Assembly: GCA_933228675.1 (NCBI GenBank)
Contig: OW121743.1
Location: forward strand, 88,581,438-88,645,437
Direction: 5' to 3'
DNA length: 64,000 nt
From: Stomorhina lunata
Taxonomy: Eukaryota; Arthropoda; Insecta; Diptera; Rhiniidae
A model generated the notes under the pieces. It did no database searches and had not been told where the DNA came from. It saw only the letters and a program-made list of their open reading frames with translations. Position numbers and translations under genes: made by a program. Below are positions 37,453 to 48,958 of this stretch, piece after piece; position 1 is the stretch's first letter; every line of letters begins with the position of its first letter.

Positions 37453-37732
37453 ATTTGGTTTTTGCTTATCGTTATTAAAAAACTTTTTTGTCTCGCTTTG
37501 TGTTTCACTTGTTATAAAGTACCAATTCATAAAAGTTCAATATTTTTATCTGTATCAGAAAATGGAGTGCTAGTAGATCCCTACTGTTAATCTATGTGGT
37601 TTCCTTACTAAAAATCATTGAACAATGTTTTAATTTTTAACTTTTTTTAATAGGTCAAAAAAAAGTTTTTTCCGATTTCTGAAAAACTCAAAATTTTGAG
37701 TTGTGTCACTTTTGAACTATGTGTACGATATG

Positions 37733-37797
37733 TTCTTACGTATGTTCATCGTAGGAACCAACACTCTTTCTTACGTATGTTCGTCGTAGGAACCAAT
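37733..37797 (+). repeat. Two-copy short direct repeat
   Basis: TTCTTACGTATGTTC(A/G)TCG + TAGGAACCAA appears twice, at 37733-37760 and 37768-37795, separated by a few bases. Function unknown. Confidence 0.75.
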
Positions 37798-37959
37798 TTA
37801 GACTGTGGGTTTTTTCTATGAAATTTTTCTTGGCATTATTTTGAAAAAAAAAAAAAACATTTTCTACTTTCTATGCTATGGTCAAAAATATTCAGCGATT
37901 TCAACTTTCGACTAGTATCTACAAGCAATATTCTGCTGAATACCATCAAAAATAATGTT

Positions 37960-39130
37960 GGTTTTGTAATTCCCGAAATTTTGACATAAGACCAAAGTAT
38001 GTACATATGTATATATATTCTAGGTCCTTATTTTTAAGCAATCACCATTCCGTTTGTAATTTCCAAAGTTTTGGCATAAGACCCCATAATGTATGTATAT
38101 TGTGTTTTTATGAAGTTCTAAGATGATTCACACATGTTCGTGTGATTACAACTCTATAGGTTCTGATCAAAAAGAGTTACGACAATACAATTTAGAAAAA
38201 ATATTCCCCATTTATATCAAAAGTTTGACATCGGTAAGCATTTGATCATAGATATCTTATAATCCAAACCCGTAAACCCATTAAGAAATTCGTTTAATCG
38301 AAAGTTATTATGTAAGTGTTAAAATATTACATAGCACTTTTATAAATAAACATATAAGTTTGAATTTAGTTTGATCAAATAGAAAGCCAAAGAACATTGT
38401 CTAAATGCAGTCTTCCTCAAATTGTAATTACGAAGGTCTGGCAGTCTTTTTTTCCGTTATTATTATAAGTGTCGTTAACATCACAAAATTTAAAAAAAAA
38501 AAATTTTTTTTTAATTTTGTCTTCGATTCACGTAATAAGGCCGAATATCTTTAAATGTCTTTAGGCATACGATCAAATAATTTACCAAGTCGATACAATC
38601 CTATAAGCTTGTAATTAAAGTACATGTCGCTGTTTCGATGATTTGATTCAATTTGGCGCAATCATTTCCTATGTTACTAATATCATGTATATTGCAACTG
38701 GTCATATGTCTATTATTTCCGATATCTCATATAGGACCGACTTAATGGATATTTAGGCCTCTCACAGCCATAAATTACCAGTAAAATTTGACTAATATGT
38801 CATGTATACAAATCACTACCAAATTTTGTTGGAATCGGTATATGTATATTAATTTTTCAATCAGCCTTATTACGGTTGTCGAAGTCGTATCTTCGACTTT
38901 GATGTTTTTCTTAATCTAGTACTAACTGTCGTAGTCGAAAATACGACTTCTGCAATCGTAATAAGGCTGATTGTTTATATCAATACGCAACAATACATCT
39001 AGGCCCCATATATTACCGATGTGTCCCTAGGTGCTATATTAGATCAAGTGGCGGAAATGGCTTAAATATGTATAAAGTGTGGGTAATGTGGCAATAACAA
39101 ATCATAGAGCGTATTTTCTTACATGTTTTA
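37960..39130 (+). repeat. Decayed family Q/P repeat region with nested MITE
   Basis: Contains two successive 'gtttgtaatttcc ... ttttggcataagacccc' blocks (37963-38020 and 38045-38095), 'catttgatcatagatatc', and a terminal piece resembling family P ('ggcggaaatggcttaaatatgt' to 'cttacatgtttta'). It reads as an old copy, interrupted by the MITE at 38858-38973. No gene is seen. Confidence 0.6.
38858..38973. mobile_element. Small MITE, about 116 bp, 16-bp terminal inverted repeats
   Basis: CAATCAGCCTTATTAC at the left is the exact reverse complement of GTAATAAGGCTGATTG at the right. Internal hairpins (GTCGAAGTCGTATCTTCGAC; GTCGTAGTCGAAAATACGAC) make almost the whole element foldable. No coding capacity and no convincing target-site duplication. 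Confidence 0.8.
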
Positions 39131-39883
39131 TTGATGTTCTCATTATTAAGTTTCTAATTTTTGCCTTAAAGAAATTACACATAAACAATAGTTTTGCAAC
39201 TTTAAAGTAATAGTTTCAATGTCAAGGCCCATAGTATGAAAAACAATAATAAAACCACCAAAATTAAATCAATTTCTCAAACCAATTACAAGGTCAAATC
39301 TTAAGCATTTAAATAAAAGGAAATACAAGTTTTCGTTTTAAAAATGAATTGTAACAAATTTATTTCGTAATCTCATTCTTCTTTTCTTAAGAAAAAATCA
39401 ATTCATTTTAAATTTTTACATGTTTTTTTATTTAAAAAAAAGTGTACCCTTGTTTCGCTAGGTCAAGTATATTCAATTTGACTTACGTTATGAAATAGTA
39501 CATTTTTAAGACTTTAAACTCGTTTAAATTACACTTCTACTACGAAAAAATATATAAAACAACCAACTGTTATAATGACTAGACTTTTACCGATTTTTCT
39601 ATAAGGAGGTGTCTTCCATAAATGAAGACAATATAAAAAATTACTTAAAATTATATATAAAAAAAACAAGATAAAAGTCTAGTCTCGATGTTGTATAAAC
39701 AAACCAGGCTGTGAGTTGAGAAAACCAATAACGTTTTCCTTCATCAAAAAAAAAAATCTCAAACATCTTGGAGAAGGACAATGGTGGAAAAGATTGGACT
39801 TTTTAGAAATGAAATTATTATATTAAAGATGATAAATTAATAAAAATGGAGTGAATGTTGAAAACAAAAAAACAACGTAAAGT
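39131..39883. other. Intergenic and 3' flank of TRAP-alpha
   Basis: No gene seen. It contains the 3' UTR of the minus-strand TRAP-alpha gene; no strong single poly(A) signal stands out. Confidence 0.4.
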
Positions 39884-41197
39884 TTATTGTTGTTTAACAG
39901 CCTTTTTGGGTTTGGGACTTTGTGTTTGCTTAGGACTGCTAGGCTTGCTAGGCTTGGGAGATGTTTTAGGTGTCTTGGATTTAGGGGGAGATTTTTCTGT
40001 AAGAAATTAAAAAGGTAAATAAGATATTTTGATTGTTTTTGTAAAAATTTTAAAACTTACGCAAAGCTCTTAAAGTTTCTTGGGGCAACCAATCGTAGTC
40101 AATAGAGTTGTCATTGGCGGTACCAGTCTCAATGGTTTTCTTGGTAACAGTGCGCTTACGTTTGCCGGAAGAGCCCAACAAATATTGTTGACCAACAACC
40201 AAAAGCAAAACAACAATACCAGCCATCAAGACGTACAAGAAGAATGTCTCACCATCCAAACCCTCATCAACTTCGGAAATCAAAACAGTTTCATTGAAAA
40301 CAGATTCCATGTATTGGACACCATTGGCATCACGGTAGTTCATGGCAATGTTTAAACCGAAGGGACGTCCAGCAAATTGGTCCGAGGGCATGAAAGAATA
40401 GGAGATAGTAGCTTCAAGACCTGATTTTACTTCACGGTTATAGGCAACAGCAGAGAAGTTTTGAATGTAGTAGTTGAAGTCCATGGGATAACGGAAAGAA
40501 GCTTCAACAGTTTCAACAACGAAATCATTGGGACCCTTGTTGGTGAAACCAATCAAGAATTCAACGGGTTTGCCACCAGGTAAGTCCATTTGTTGGCCGG
40601 GAGTGTAAGTGGGTTTGGTAAAAAGCAAAATGGTGTCAGCATAAGGGGAGGTTGTTTGGGTGGAGTCTGAGTCCTCATCGGTTTCAACATCTTCGCCAGT
40701 AACAGCACCATCATCACCTTCAGCTTCAATAATATCTTCCTCAACGGCATCTTCAGCAAAAGCAGAGAATTTGTTGGCTAAAAAGGCAAAAGAGAAATTT
40801 TCATTTAAATCTCTTTAAAAAAAACAGACAATTTATGCCAGCTCATTGATAACATTGAACAAGACCTAAATAATATCCAAATAGTTAAAAATCACAAAAT
40901 TTTCATTCAAAATTTTGGTTAAATCGTTAGAAAATAATGTTAGTTGTCATTTATTTGAATAACATCGTCTTTCGTTTTTCTTTGCCACGTCAAAATACAT
41001 CGTTTGCTTCAAAAGCAACAACAAAGCCGACAACATTAGACTGGAAACTTCACACTCTTCAGTCATTCAATGCACTTTTTTTAATACATTCAACAAAAAA
41101 TGTTTTTATTTTTATAATTTTAAATAAACTTACGTCCATTAAAAGTGCAAATAATGGTGGGCAGCACCAACAACAATATTAACATATAATTTTTCAT
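39884..41197 (-). CDS. SSR1: Translocon-associated protein subunit alpha (TRAPα/SSR1)
   Basis: Three exons on the minus strand: 41134-41197 (start), 40061-40777 and 39884-39996 (stop); 894 nt, 297 residues. Residues 1-18 form a hydrophobic signal peptide (MLILLLVLPTIICTF). An acidic lumenal stretch (about 30-60, AEDAVEEDIIEAEGDD) is typical of TRAPα. The TRAP-alpha lumenal domain follows (about 70-195), with an NET glycosylation sequon near residue 183. One membrane helix spans about 199-222 (FFLYVLMAGIVVLLLVVGQ), and a Lys/Pro/Ser-rich cytosolic tail ends the protein. TRAPα is a subunit of the heterotetrameric TRAP complex bound to the Sec61 translocon in the ER membrane and aids insertion of selected secretory proteins. 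The Drosophila orthologue is, from memory, the X-linked l(1)G0320. The family call is firm. Confidence 0.95.
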
Positions 41198-43341
41198 TTT
41201 ATATTTATTAATAAATTTCTACTTAATAACAGTGAATTTAAACAAATTTATTTCGCGGCTCGTTAACAGTCTCCCCGTTTGCGATGTGACGGCAGCGAAA
41301 TCAGAAAAACGTATGAAACCCGAATGTGTAAAGAGAAAATACAAAACGAAGTCTAGTTGTTGTTGTTTTTGTTGATACGAAATCGTATTACGTGTCAGAG
41401 ACGTCAAATTGGAATTTGTCAAATAGGAATGGAAGTGTTTGGAAGTTAATTTCTCGAATTGTCTTTCACTTTGTTCTACAGAGTGGTTCAAATACAGTGA
41501 CAAACGAAAAACTTAAATTATTTTGTAAATATTAGCCGAACAAATCAAACGATACTGAAATTAATGGGCCCTAGAGCACAAAGGGCTCAGGTGCCATTTT
41601 TTTAAGTCAATATATGAAATTAGTAGGTGAAATTTACAAAAATAGCTGTTTCGATTGGAGCACATTTTAGTGTACATAAATCCCTTGTGCTTCAAGAAAT
41701 TATTAATTAATTTTTCACATGGACTTTATGTTCGAATTCATTGAGTCAACCAAATTTTGTAGACATGATCCAGTATCTCGAGAAGATTTGATTTTGTTTG
41801 ATCTTTGAACTTTATTTCACAAATTTTGAGTTGGATCACTCTTCGCGGCGCTCTTAAGACATTTCAGTTAAGCCGCGGCTCTCCAAAAACTATATGTATG
41901 TTTTTGCTTTGTAGCTTTGAAGATAGTAATACAAGGGAAGATAGATAAGTCCGTGTTTTTTTTTTAATAAAATGCTGAATTTTATACAAAAAGGTTATGT
42001 GGTCCCTTTTAAGTTCTACATACTTATGACTTTTGAATCATGACTTCTTTTTTATTTCTTCTAATTTTGTTTCCAAAATGTCGTAAACATTTGCTTTTTG
42101 CTTGATTTGTACATATAATATATTCATTCGTTTACATTAAAATTTGTACAAATTATTACAAAATATTACGGAAAGTCGTTCGTTTACCCAAAAAAAACGT
42201 AAACAAAAGAAAAGCAGGCAGCTGACCATTTGCCACAATTTTTATTTAGTTAACAATTTTAAGTAAAAGAAATAAAATTAACTAAATTAAAGTTGAAAAG
42301 TATATAACTAATTAAAAATTATTTATATTGTTTTTTTTTTCTTATTGTCTCGATTTTCTTACTGGATTTTTACAAATTTTCTGTTCGTTTACTTTTCTTG
42401 TACAAATGATTTAGTGAGAGTAAATTCGTTCATTTACTCAGTAAATACTCAGCTTACTGGACTTTTACTGGAAAGTAAACGAATAGACCTAATAATCACA
42501 CATACAAAAAAAATTTAAAAGTAACGTCAAAAAAATCATGAAAACAGAAAACATGATTCTTGAATTTGATTTTGATTTTAAATCATTTAAATCTTTGATT
42601 TTAAATCATGGAAAAAATCTTATAAAATGTCATGATGTAAATTGCCGCTTAGTCCTACGTTTCTCCAATTTGTTCCCCTTATAAAACTATGATTTGTCCC
42701 TTTTACCAACATTTTTTGTGATATAATTGTCTGAGATAAGTACTCCTTGTTCCAATTGGAATGTTGTCGGGGAATTATATATATATATATATAGATTCCG
42801 TTGTTGGAGTCTCTTTACACTTAGCTGTTTCTTCAAGTTTGAAAATAAAAAACTCGATGCTAAATCTAAAAATATTGCGAAAAGGTAGCAATTCATATGC
42901 CAACATATACATATATTTTTGCAATGAAAACTACATTAATTCTCCATTGAATTGACGCAATTAGTTGGTCTTATATTCACACATTGATTGGTTTCCCTTT
43001 TTGTACCCCGTACATACCAAAAAGGATCGAAATGACTTTAATTGGTAAAAAAAATTTAAGTCAAAATATTCATTGTGCAATGCAGTCGTGCCTGTGAGTC
43101 AACGGGTTGGTCGAAGTCATAAAATATAGCTGTCGTTTTGGCGTCTCTAGCAAGTGATCCAAATCGGTTAATTCTGCGTTCTCATAAACTAGGCATCGCC
43201 ATGACCACTTTAGAAGATCAAGCGGAATTAAGAATTGAAGCCGATGGACTATTTAAAATGGTTCACGTTTTATTTTAAAAAAGTTAATTCCTTATTATAC
43301 TTATGAAATTTATACCAACTTTATTTTGTATAAAAGTTTAT
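41198..43341. other. Intergenic between TRAP-alpha and RpS28 (left part)
   Basis: Contains the TRAP-alpha 5' UTR and promoter at its left edge. A (TA)8-9 microsatellite lies at about 42778-42793. A weak inverted repeat, ATTCGTTTAC (42127) and GTAAACGAAT (42475), bounds about 360 bp that might be an old MITE. No further gene is seen. Confidence 0.45.
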
Positions 43342-43784
43342 CCGGTATGTGATGGAAATCGATCAATTTCAGATATATTTTGAGATAATTTTCATTTCCA
43401 CAAAAAAAAATCAATCCAAATAAAAGTCCCGTTTCACACGAACTAGTTTCTTGATCAGTTTCTCTTTAAATTTCTTTTGAACATGCATTCACGTTCACAC
43501 ACAAACATTTTCTTCATCAGTTTTCATTTTATTTTTAAATTTCATACAAATTTTCGTAAACTTGATAATACGGTCAGGTTTGCTCAATCTTAATTCTGTC
43601 AGTTTTTTCTCATACAAATAAGCCAAACCTGACTAATGTAAAAGTAGACAAAGATAAGATATCAGTCAAAAGGATTAAGCCCAAATTTTCATTTTTTAAG
43701 GGAAATAACCGATTAATAAAATTATCTCAAAAATATATCAGAAATCAAACTATTTGAAAACGATCGATTTCCATCACATACCGG
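43342..43784 (+). mobile_element. MITE family M, copy 1 (443 bp)
   Basis: The ends are CCGGTATGTGATGGAAATCG and, inverted, CGATTTCCATCACATACCGG, flanked by TAT on both sides (43339-43341 and 43785-43787), a plausible 3-bp target-site duplication. The arms extend inward imperfectly (ATATATTTTGAGATAATTTT against AAATTATCTCAAAAATATAT). The centre holds about 210 bp absent from copy 2 (45582-45811), probably an insertion. No coding sequence. Confidence 0.88.
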
Positions 43785-44004
43785 TATACAAAAAACATAA
43801 CTTTAGAAACCTATTAGGAATTTTAAAATACTACTGACTCCTTGTAAGAACATACAATTTTCTACAATCAATATGAAACGCCCTGTTTTTTAATACATTT
43901 AAGAAATATAAGTACAACTCTGTCGGGTGACTTTAAATGGCATTTGAGTAACTTAACGAATACTTAACGAAACAAAACAACAAATTTGCCAAAAATGAAC
44001 GAAA

Positions 44005-44092
44005 ATACGTTCTTTCTGTTTCCGGCTGTCACTTTGAGTGTGTGTCGCACGTGAATTTTTTTTAAGAAAATCACAAAATTTATTAAATTAAT
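44005..44092 (+). promoter_or_regulatory. RpS28 promoter and 5' leader
   Basis: A pyrimidine tract (TTCTTTCTGTTTCC at about 44010-44023) lies about 70-80 bp before the start codon. It fits a polypyrimidine (TOP) initiator used by ribosomal protein genes; the exact start is not seen. Confidence 0.4.
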
Positions 44093-44290
44093 ATGGACAA
44101 ACCAGTAGTTTGGGCACGTGTTATCAAAGTTTTGGGCCGTACTGGCTCCCAAGGTCAATGTACACAAGTTAAGGTTGAATTCCTTGGCGAACAAAACCGT
44201 CAAATTATCCGCAATGTTAAGGGACCCGTACGCGAAGGTGATATTTTGACATTGTTGGAATCTGAACGTGAAGCCAGAAGACTTCGTTAA
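44093..44290 (+). CDS. RpS28: 40S ribosomal protein S28 (eS28)
   Basis: A 65-residue single-exon ORF. It contains the nearly invariant eS28 segments [26 protein letters not shown] and [14 protein letters not shown] at the C-terminus. eS28 is a small OB-fold protein of the 40S subunit head near the mRNA exit channel. The length matches the family (65-69). The ATG follows a short leader with a pyrimidine tract. A possible 3'-UTR intron is visible (donor GTAAGG at 44364, acceptor TTTTAG ending 44428), followed by AATAAA at 44495. It converges with the minus-strand gene ending at 44624. Confidence 0.97.
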   Translation: MDKPVVWARVIKVLGRTGSQGQCTQVKVEFLGEQNRQIIRNVKGPVREGDILTLLESEREARRLR

Positions 44291-44623
44291 AACACATTCG
44301 ATGTTTTAGAGAAGTGTCAAATTGGATTAAGACTTTAAATTTATTTTGAAAAACAAGAAAAAGGTAAGGTATTGTAAAAGACTTGTGTACAAATTCCAAT
44401 TACTAATTAAAATTTGTTTTGATTTTAGATATTCGCAAGCTGACAATGGTTTGAGGAGTATCTGCTTTGAATCCGGATAATGTGATTTTTTTTTAATAAA
44501 ACAAAAATCTGTGAATATTACTAAAATAAATTTAAATGCCTTATGAAGGTTTGAAAAAGTAGTTTAAAAATCTATATTTCAAAGTGTTTGTTTTAGTGTA
44601 AAAAATGCAGTTTTATTGTAAAT

Positions 44624-46929
44624 TTAATTGCACAGACGCTTTGGCCGGAGGCACTTGCAGTACGTTAAACCCACATTTAAATATTCCTCAAAATCCTCTG
44701 AAATTTCGGTTTTCGTCTTGTAATTCTGTACTCCATCAATTCTATATGGATCAAATTGGTGTGAACCAACCTTTAGTTTTAACAGCCACGCATGAAAATA
44801 TTTAAAAAGATCACTAACAAGTTCTATAAAAAAGGCAATAGGTTTGTGAAAAGCATCTCCCAGAATAAATGGAGTCTCCTTAGTCATGTCCAACTGTGCG
44901 CATAGGTTTTCAAAGGCAATGCATGATTTCCGGAGTTTATCCAAGGAACAGGTTAGACGAAAGCTGTAATGAAAATAAAGTATAAAAGAACGATTTATAG
45001 ATTTTTGTTTTGACAAGCGCAAAAAGCAACTGGAACTTAGAGCAAACAATTATGAAATAAGTTTGGGAAATAATGAAATTTTTGGTTTTATAACTTTAAT
45101 AAAACTTAAAACGTAAAATATATATTTTTTAAAATGCGCAACTCTTGAGATTATTTAGTACAATGCAACTTCGCCAATCAGGACATAGGGTTTTAGGCTT
45201 TTCCGGAATATAGAAGGTGAAATTATTAAAAATAATGTTAGTGATTATTAAAAATAATGTTAGTGATTATTAAAAATAATGTTAATGTACATTAAGATGA
45301 CATCCATTTTTTATTTCAAGGTCTAAATTTAGATTTCAAAGTTTATGAATCCATTTTTAAGGGTAAAAAGGGACTATTTATGGTTAAGGCGAAATGTCAA
45401 CCTATAACAATTTGTTTTTACAAGAAAAAATAATGGGGTAGGTATAATTTAAAAAAAAAGTTTTAGGCGTAAAAATTTTAAATTGTTCGAAATGTAAGTG
45501 TCCGAATTTCATTAGTTGTATATCCGGAAGTCCCTCCAAATCCATTCTTTTTGGACAATAGTATGGATTTGTACAAATATACAGGTATGTGATGGACATT
45601 TTTCATTTTCAAATCGATCGATTTCAGACATATTTTTTAGCTAATTTTCGGTTATTTCCCCCAAAAAAATGAAAATATTAGCTTTAATCCTTTTGACTGA
45701 TATTTTATCTTTCATTTGGTTTGAATTTTTTGGGAAAATAACCGAAAATTATATCAAAAATATATCTGAAATCGATCGATTTGAAAACGATCGTTTTCCA
45801 TCACATACCTGATAATCTTATTGTTTGAATACCAATCAAGTAACTTTTCCAGAGTCATGATGAAAAAAATTCGACTTGAAATATGTAGGCACTCTGTGCT
45901 GCCTGAAAATGGTCACATCCGTTTTGCAGAGCATCTTTTGGACAACTGCAAATTGCTTTCACACAAGTAACTTCTCATTTTTGTCCGGTAATCTTCATGA
46001 AAATTGCCTGGATCAAGAGAAAAATAAAAACTTTGTGTCCAATATTCTCTCAGAAGACAGGAAAAAGGCTAATGGGACTAACATTGTTTGTGTCCAGAAT
46101 GCGAAGGTTTAGCCTCTTAGGAAATCAAAACTACTTTGCTTTCTATACAGTTGTATGAATAGGTCAATATTAATAACAGTCCAGCCTAATTGATTTGAAG
46201 GATTTAATAGCCAATACAATTTTAGATTAGGTTCTCTTTTAAAAGTTAAAAATTGACTTGGTGTTACTAGGAATGTATCTATCCAGTACAAAAATAATAG
46301 ATTCTTTACTGGATGTTGTCTAAACCTTGTGGTTTTTTGAGATAACCTATTGTGCACATAAGAGTTACCAAAAATTTCATAATGTGGTAAATAATAATAT
46401 AATATTTGGAAAATTTGATTGGCGTTCATCAGCTCATGAATTAGAACCGAAGGCAAACATAGCCGAAAAGGATTTTTAAATATAGCATGCATTTCTATAT
46501 GAATCCCTATATAACAAGAATTCCTATATAAAACATACAGAAAAATAACAAAATACCTACTTAGAAACCCTTATTTGTCTTAGCTTATCGGTGTATTCAT
46601 TGAGTATGTTGTCTTCAGCCGGACCGGTATAGATTTGTGGATAACGACAGTAAGTTTCGGTGCTAAAATAAACACAAATATTTAATAGACAATAAATATA
46701 AATCAAATATATTTATATTTACTATAAATTTTACTTACCCATCCAAAATAACGTATCTCTGTGATAATACCCACATTCTGGCTAACAATTCCTTCTGAAT
46801 TTGCATTTCCTTTTTTACCAAAGTATTATGTTCCCGAAAGTCTTTTTCCAATGCCGATAATTGTTTTAATGTATCATCTTCGATATCGGAAGAGCTTTTT
46901 TGTTCTTCACTTACGTTATTTACAGACAT
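44624..46929 (-). CDS. Unrecognised protein, paralogue A of a tandem pair
   Basis: Three exons on the minus strand: 46739-46929, 46561-46662 and 44624-44963; 633 nt, 210 residues, canonical GT-AG sites, introns of phase 2 and 2. Exon 1 encodes a predicted coiled coil (DDTLKQLSALEKDF ... KKEMQIQKELLARMW) ending LSQRYVILDG. Exon 2 has CRYPQIYTGPAEDNILNEYTD. Exon 3 has CSLDKLRKSCIAFENLCAQ, ETPFILGD and the C-terminal CKCLRPKRLCN. The family is not one I recognise. The neighbour at 47630-48651 has the same exon order, intron phases and motifs, so the two arose by tandem duplication. No signal peptide or membrane helix. Intron 2 (1.6 kb) carries MITE copy 2 and a 22-bp tandem repeat. Confidence 0.8.
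45220..45293. repeat. Three-copy 22-bp tandem repeat
   Basis: ATTATTAAAAATAATGTTAGTG is repeated three times (last copy GTTAATG), in intron 2 of paralogue A. Each unit is itself a dyad (ATTATT...AATAAT). Confidence 0.85.
45582..45811 (-). mobile_element. MITE family M, copy 2 (230 bp)
   Basis: The ends CAGGTATGTGATGGA and TCCATCACATACCTG are flanked by ATA on both sides (45579-45581 and 45812-45814). Internal sequence (AATCGATCGATTT, GGTTATTTCCC, CTTTTGACTGATATTTTATC) matches copy 1 in inverted orientation and lacks the extra 210 bp of copy 1. It lies in intron 2 of paralogue A. Confidence 0.88.
45840..46492. other. Unresolved sequence in intron 2 of paralogue A
   Basis: Shows long open frames on both strands (plus 45876-46112; minus 46109-46492) without recognisable domains. 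A plus-strand reading from about 45858 gives the protein-like segment LPENGHIRFAEHLLDN, then a stop and a frame change. It may be a decayed coding fragment of a mobile element. No firm call is possible. Confidence 0.25.
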
Positions 46930-47629
46930 TTTTTAATTAATAAATATAAAAAAAAATATTATTTTTGTTTTGTTTACATTTGGAATTGAGGTTGTTTTTT
47001 TAAGTACTGCCAAGTTTAAAAGATTTATATGAATTACAGGGTGGTGTGTTTGTTTAACGAAACTCTATTTATTCTTTCACTACCAACATTTTTTTCGAGT
47101 TTTCTTCATGATGTCGGTTTAAAAGGAAAGGGACTAGATTTCAAGGAAAATACACTATCTGCTTTCTTAGATAGGGGTTTTCAATAACGGATATTTTTTA
47201 TTAACGGTAATATGAATTTAATCTAATAATTCTATACAACTAAAAGACAAGATATAACTGTTTAAAGTTTGATTTGTTAGTCGCAAACTGATGATCGTAA
47301 TTTTATGCATTATTTTGAATAAATAATTATGGTCCAAGTTTTATCAATGTAAACAATGATTATAAAAAATAATATTTCAGAAATTAATAAAATGGTTTTA
47401 AAATAATGTAATTTTATTAAATACATCTAGAATTTATAAAAGCACATACACGAAATATACAGCTATGATATTCAGAAATGCATATATTTGTTTAAAATCA
47501 AAAATTATTAAAAAAATTTACTCAAATATAAACAAATTTAATATTTACGACCACAGTATAATCTTGTAAACATTCAAAAAATTTAAAAATAAAAATTTCC
47601 ACACTATCAAAGATCAGGTGCAGAATCCA
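46930..47629. other. Intergenic between paralogues A and B
   Basis: Contains the short 5' flank of paralogue A and the 3' flank of paralogue B. A minus-strand poly(A) signal for B is possible at plus-strand TTTATT (about 47411). No other gene. Confidence 0.45.
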
Positions 47630-48651
47630 TTATTTGTGAATTTTAATTATTTTGTCTAACCCAATAATTTCTTTACACTCATTTTGCTTTGCACGCAAGC
47701 ATTGACAATTATCCAATCTTTCCAATAAATCACATTCATTTTTAGATTTAAGCAAATTAATGTAATCCTCTATTGAAAAAGAGTCACCAGGATCTAAAAG
47801 CTGTGCCCAACATTTCAGCTTGCATAAAATGCAATAAAAATACTGAAATATATCGTTTAAAAGTTGACGGATGATAGGTAAAGATTTCAAGTTATACGAT
47901 CCAATTAAAAAAGGGCTTTCCACACTTATATCTAAATGTGAACAGAGGTGGTTAAGTTCATTACGACAAGTTATGATTTTGTTCATAGACGCAGTTAAGA
48001 GACAACTGGAAGAATATATCTTATTAGATTTTAAATAAATTTTGAGTATATTAAATAAATGTAATACTTAGAATTTTTGGCTTTCTTCAAATTTATGTGA
48101 AATTTGCACAATGCTCTTTTTTCAGTAGTTGTGGATATAATTTCGGGATAAGGTTTGACACACGCCACACTGCTAATATTATTAAAAAAGAAATCAATTT
48201 TAAATTTTTTATGTTTTTATAGTAAACAAATAATTCAGGTGCGTCCAAACTTTTTTGCAATGACCGGAACAAAGTTGTTTTGGCAGTGTATCTAATTTAA
48301 GCTGTAAAAGATTTTTTTTATAACCTTTTAAAAAATTTACCTTGTTAATATCAAATATCTTTGAGACTCTATCCACATTTCATCTAGTAGACCTTTTTGA
48401 AATTCAATTTCTTCTGTAGCCAATATTTGATACTCCTTAACGAGTTTCTCCAATTCAAGAATACAGTCATGGACATAATGCTCTAGACAAAAGTCACATT
48501 TAGTGTATAAGGTTTTGCAAACTTGAATTCTCGGCTTTTGTATCCTGGACGTTATATGGTAATTTGGATACAATTTACAATATTTCGGGTTTTCAAGTTG
48601 TATATCCTGCTGTGGATACAACCAAAAACAATAGCCATCGAACTTGTTCAT
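47630..48651 (-). CDS. Unrecognised protein, paralogue B of a tandem pair
   Basis: Three exons on the minus strand: 48341-48651, 48068-48172 and 47630-48005; 792 nt, 263 residues; introns of phase 2 and 2, exactly as in paralogue A. Compared with A it has a longer, Cys/Tyr-rich N-terminus (CKTLYTKCDFCLEHYVHDC), then EFQKGLLDEMWIESQRYLIL matching A's KELLARMWVLSQRYVIL, then KPYPEII matching CRYPQIY. Exon 3 has ELNHLCSHLDISVESPFLIG matching LCAQLDMTKETPFILGD, and CQCLRAKQNEC. Overall identity is low, suggesting an old duplication or fast evolution. No known domain, signal peptide or membrane helix seen. It is divergent from AARSD1, 307 bp away. Function unknown. Confidence 0.8.
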
Positions 48652-48958
48652 ATTTAATGTATATTGTTTTCTGCTTATTTTCGTTTAAATTTTAAACTAT
48701 TTAGTATTTTTTTTATATTTAAAAATAACTGTCATTTATTTGTTTAAAGACTTGGCGTCACTTAGAGGCAAATGTTACCATATTTATTTTATAGCTCATG
48801 TTTTCAATTTGGAAATTTAATATTGGTAGCAGTGTTGATGTTTTGTTTTGCAATCCCACAGGAAGACAGAGCCCGTTTATTTTACAACAACAGTAATTTG
48901 TAATTTTGCCAACATTGTGTAATTAACCGAACAATACAATATCAATATTTAGTTTAAA
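48652..48958. promoter_or_regulatory. Shared divergent promoter region (paralogue B / AARSD1)
   Basis: 307 bp between the two start codons, so both promoters must lie here. No TATA box stands out. Confidence 0.5.

Noticed and set aside
42127..42484. ATTCGTTTAC / GTAAACGAAT pair as a MITE
   Set aside because: Only about 10 bp of symmetry over 360 bp, no target-site duplication and no second copy; could be chance in AT-rich DNA.
46109..46492. 127-residue minus-strand frame in intron 2 of paralogue A
   Set aside because: No recognisable domain, no splice support, and it overlaps a competing frame on the other strand; recorded only as unresolved sequence.
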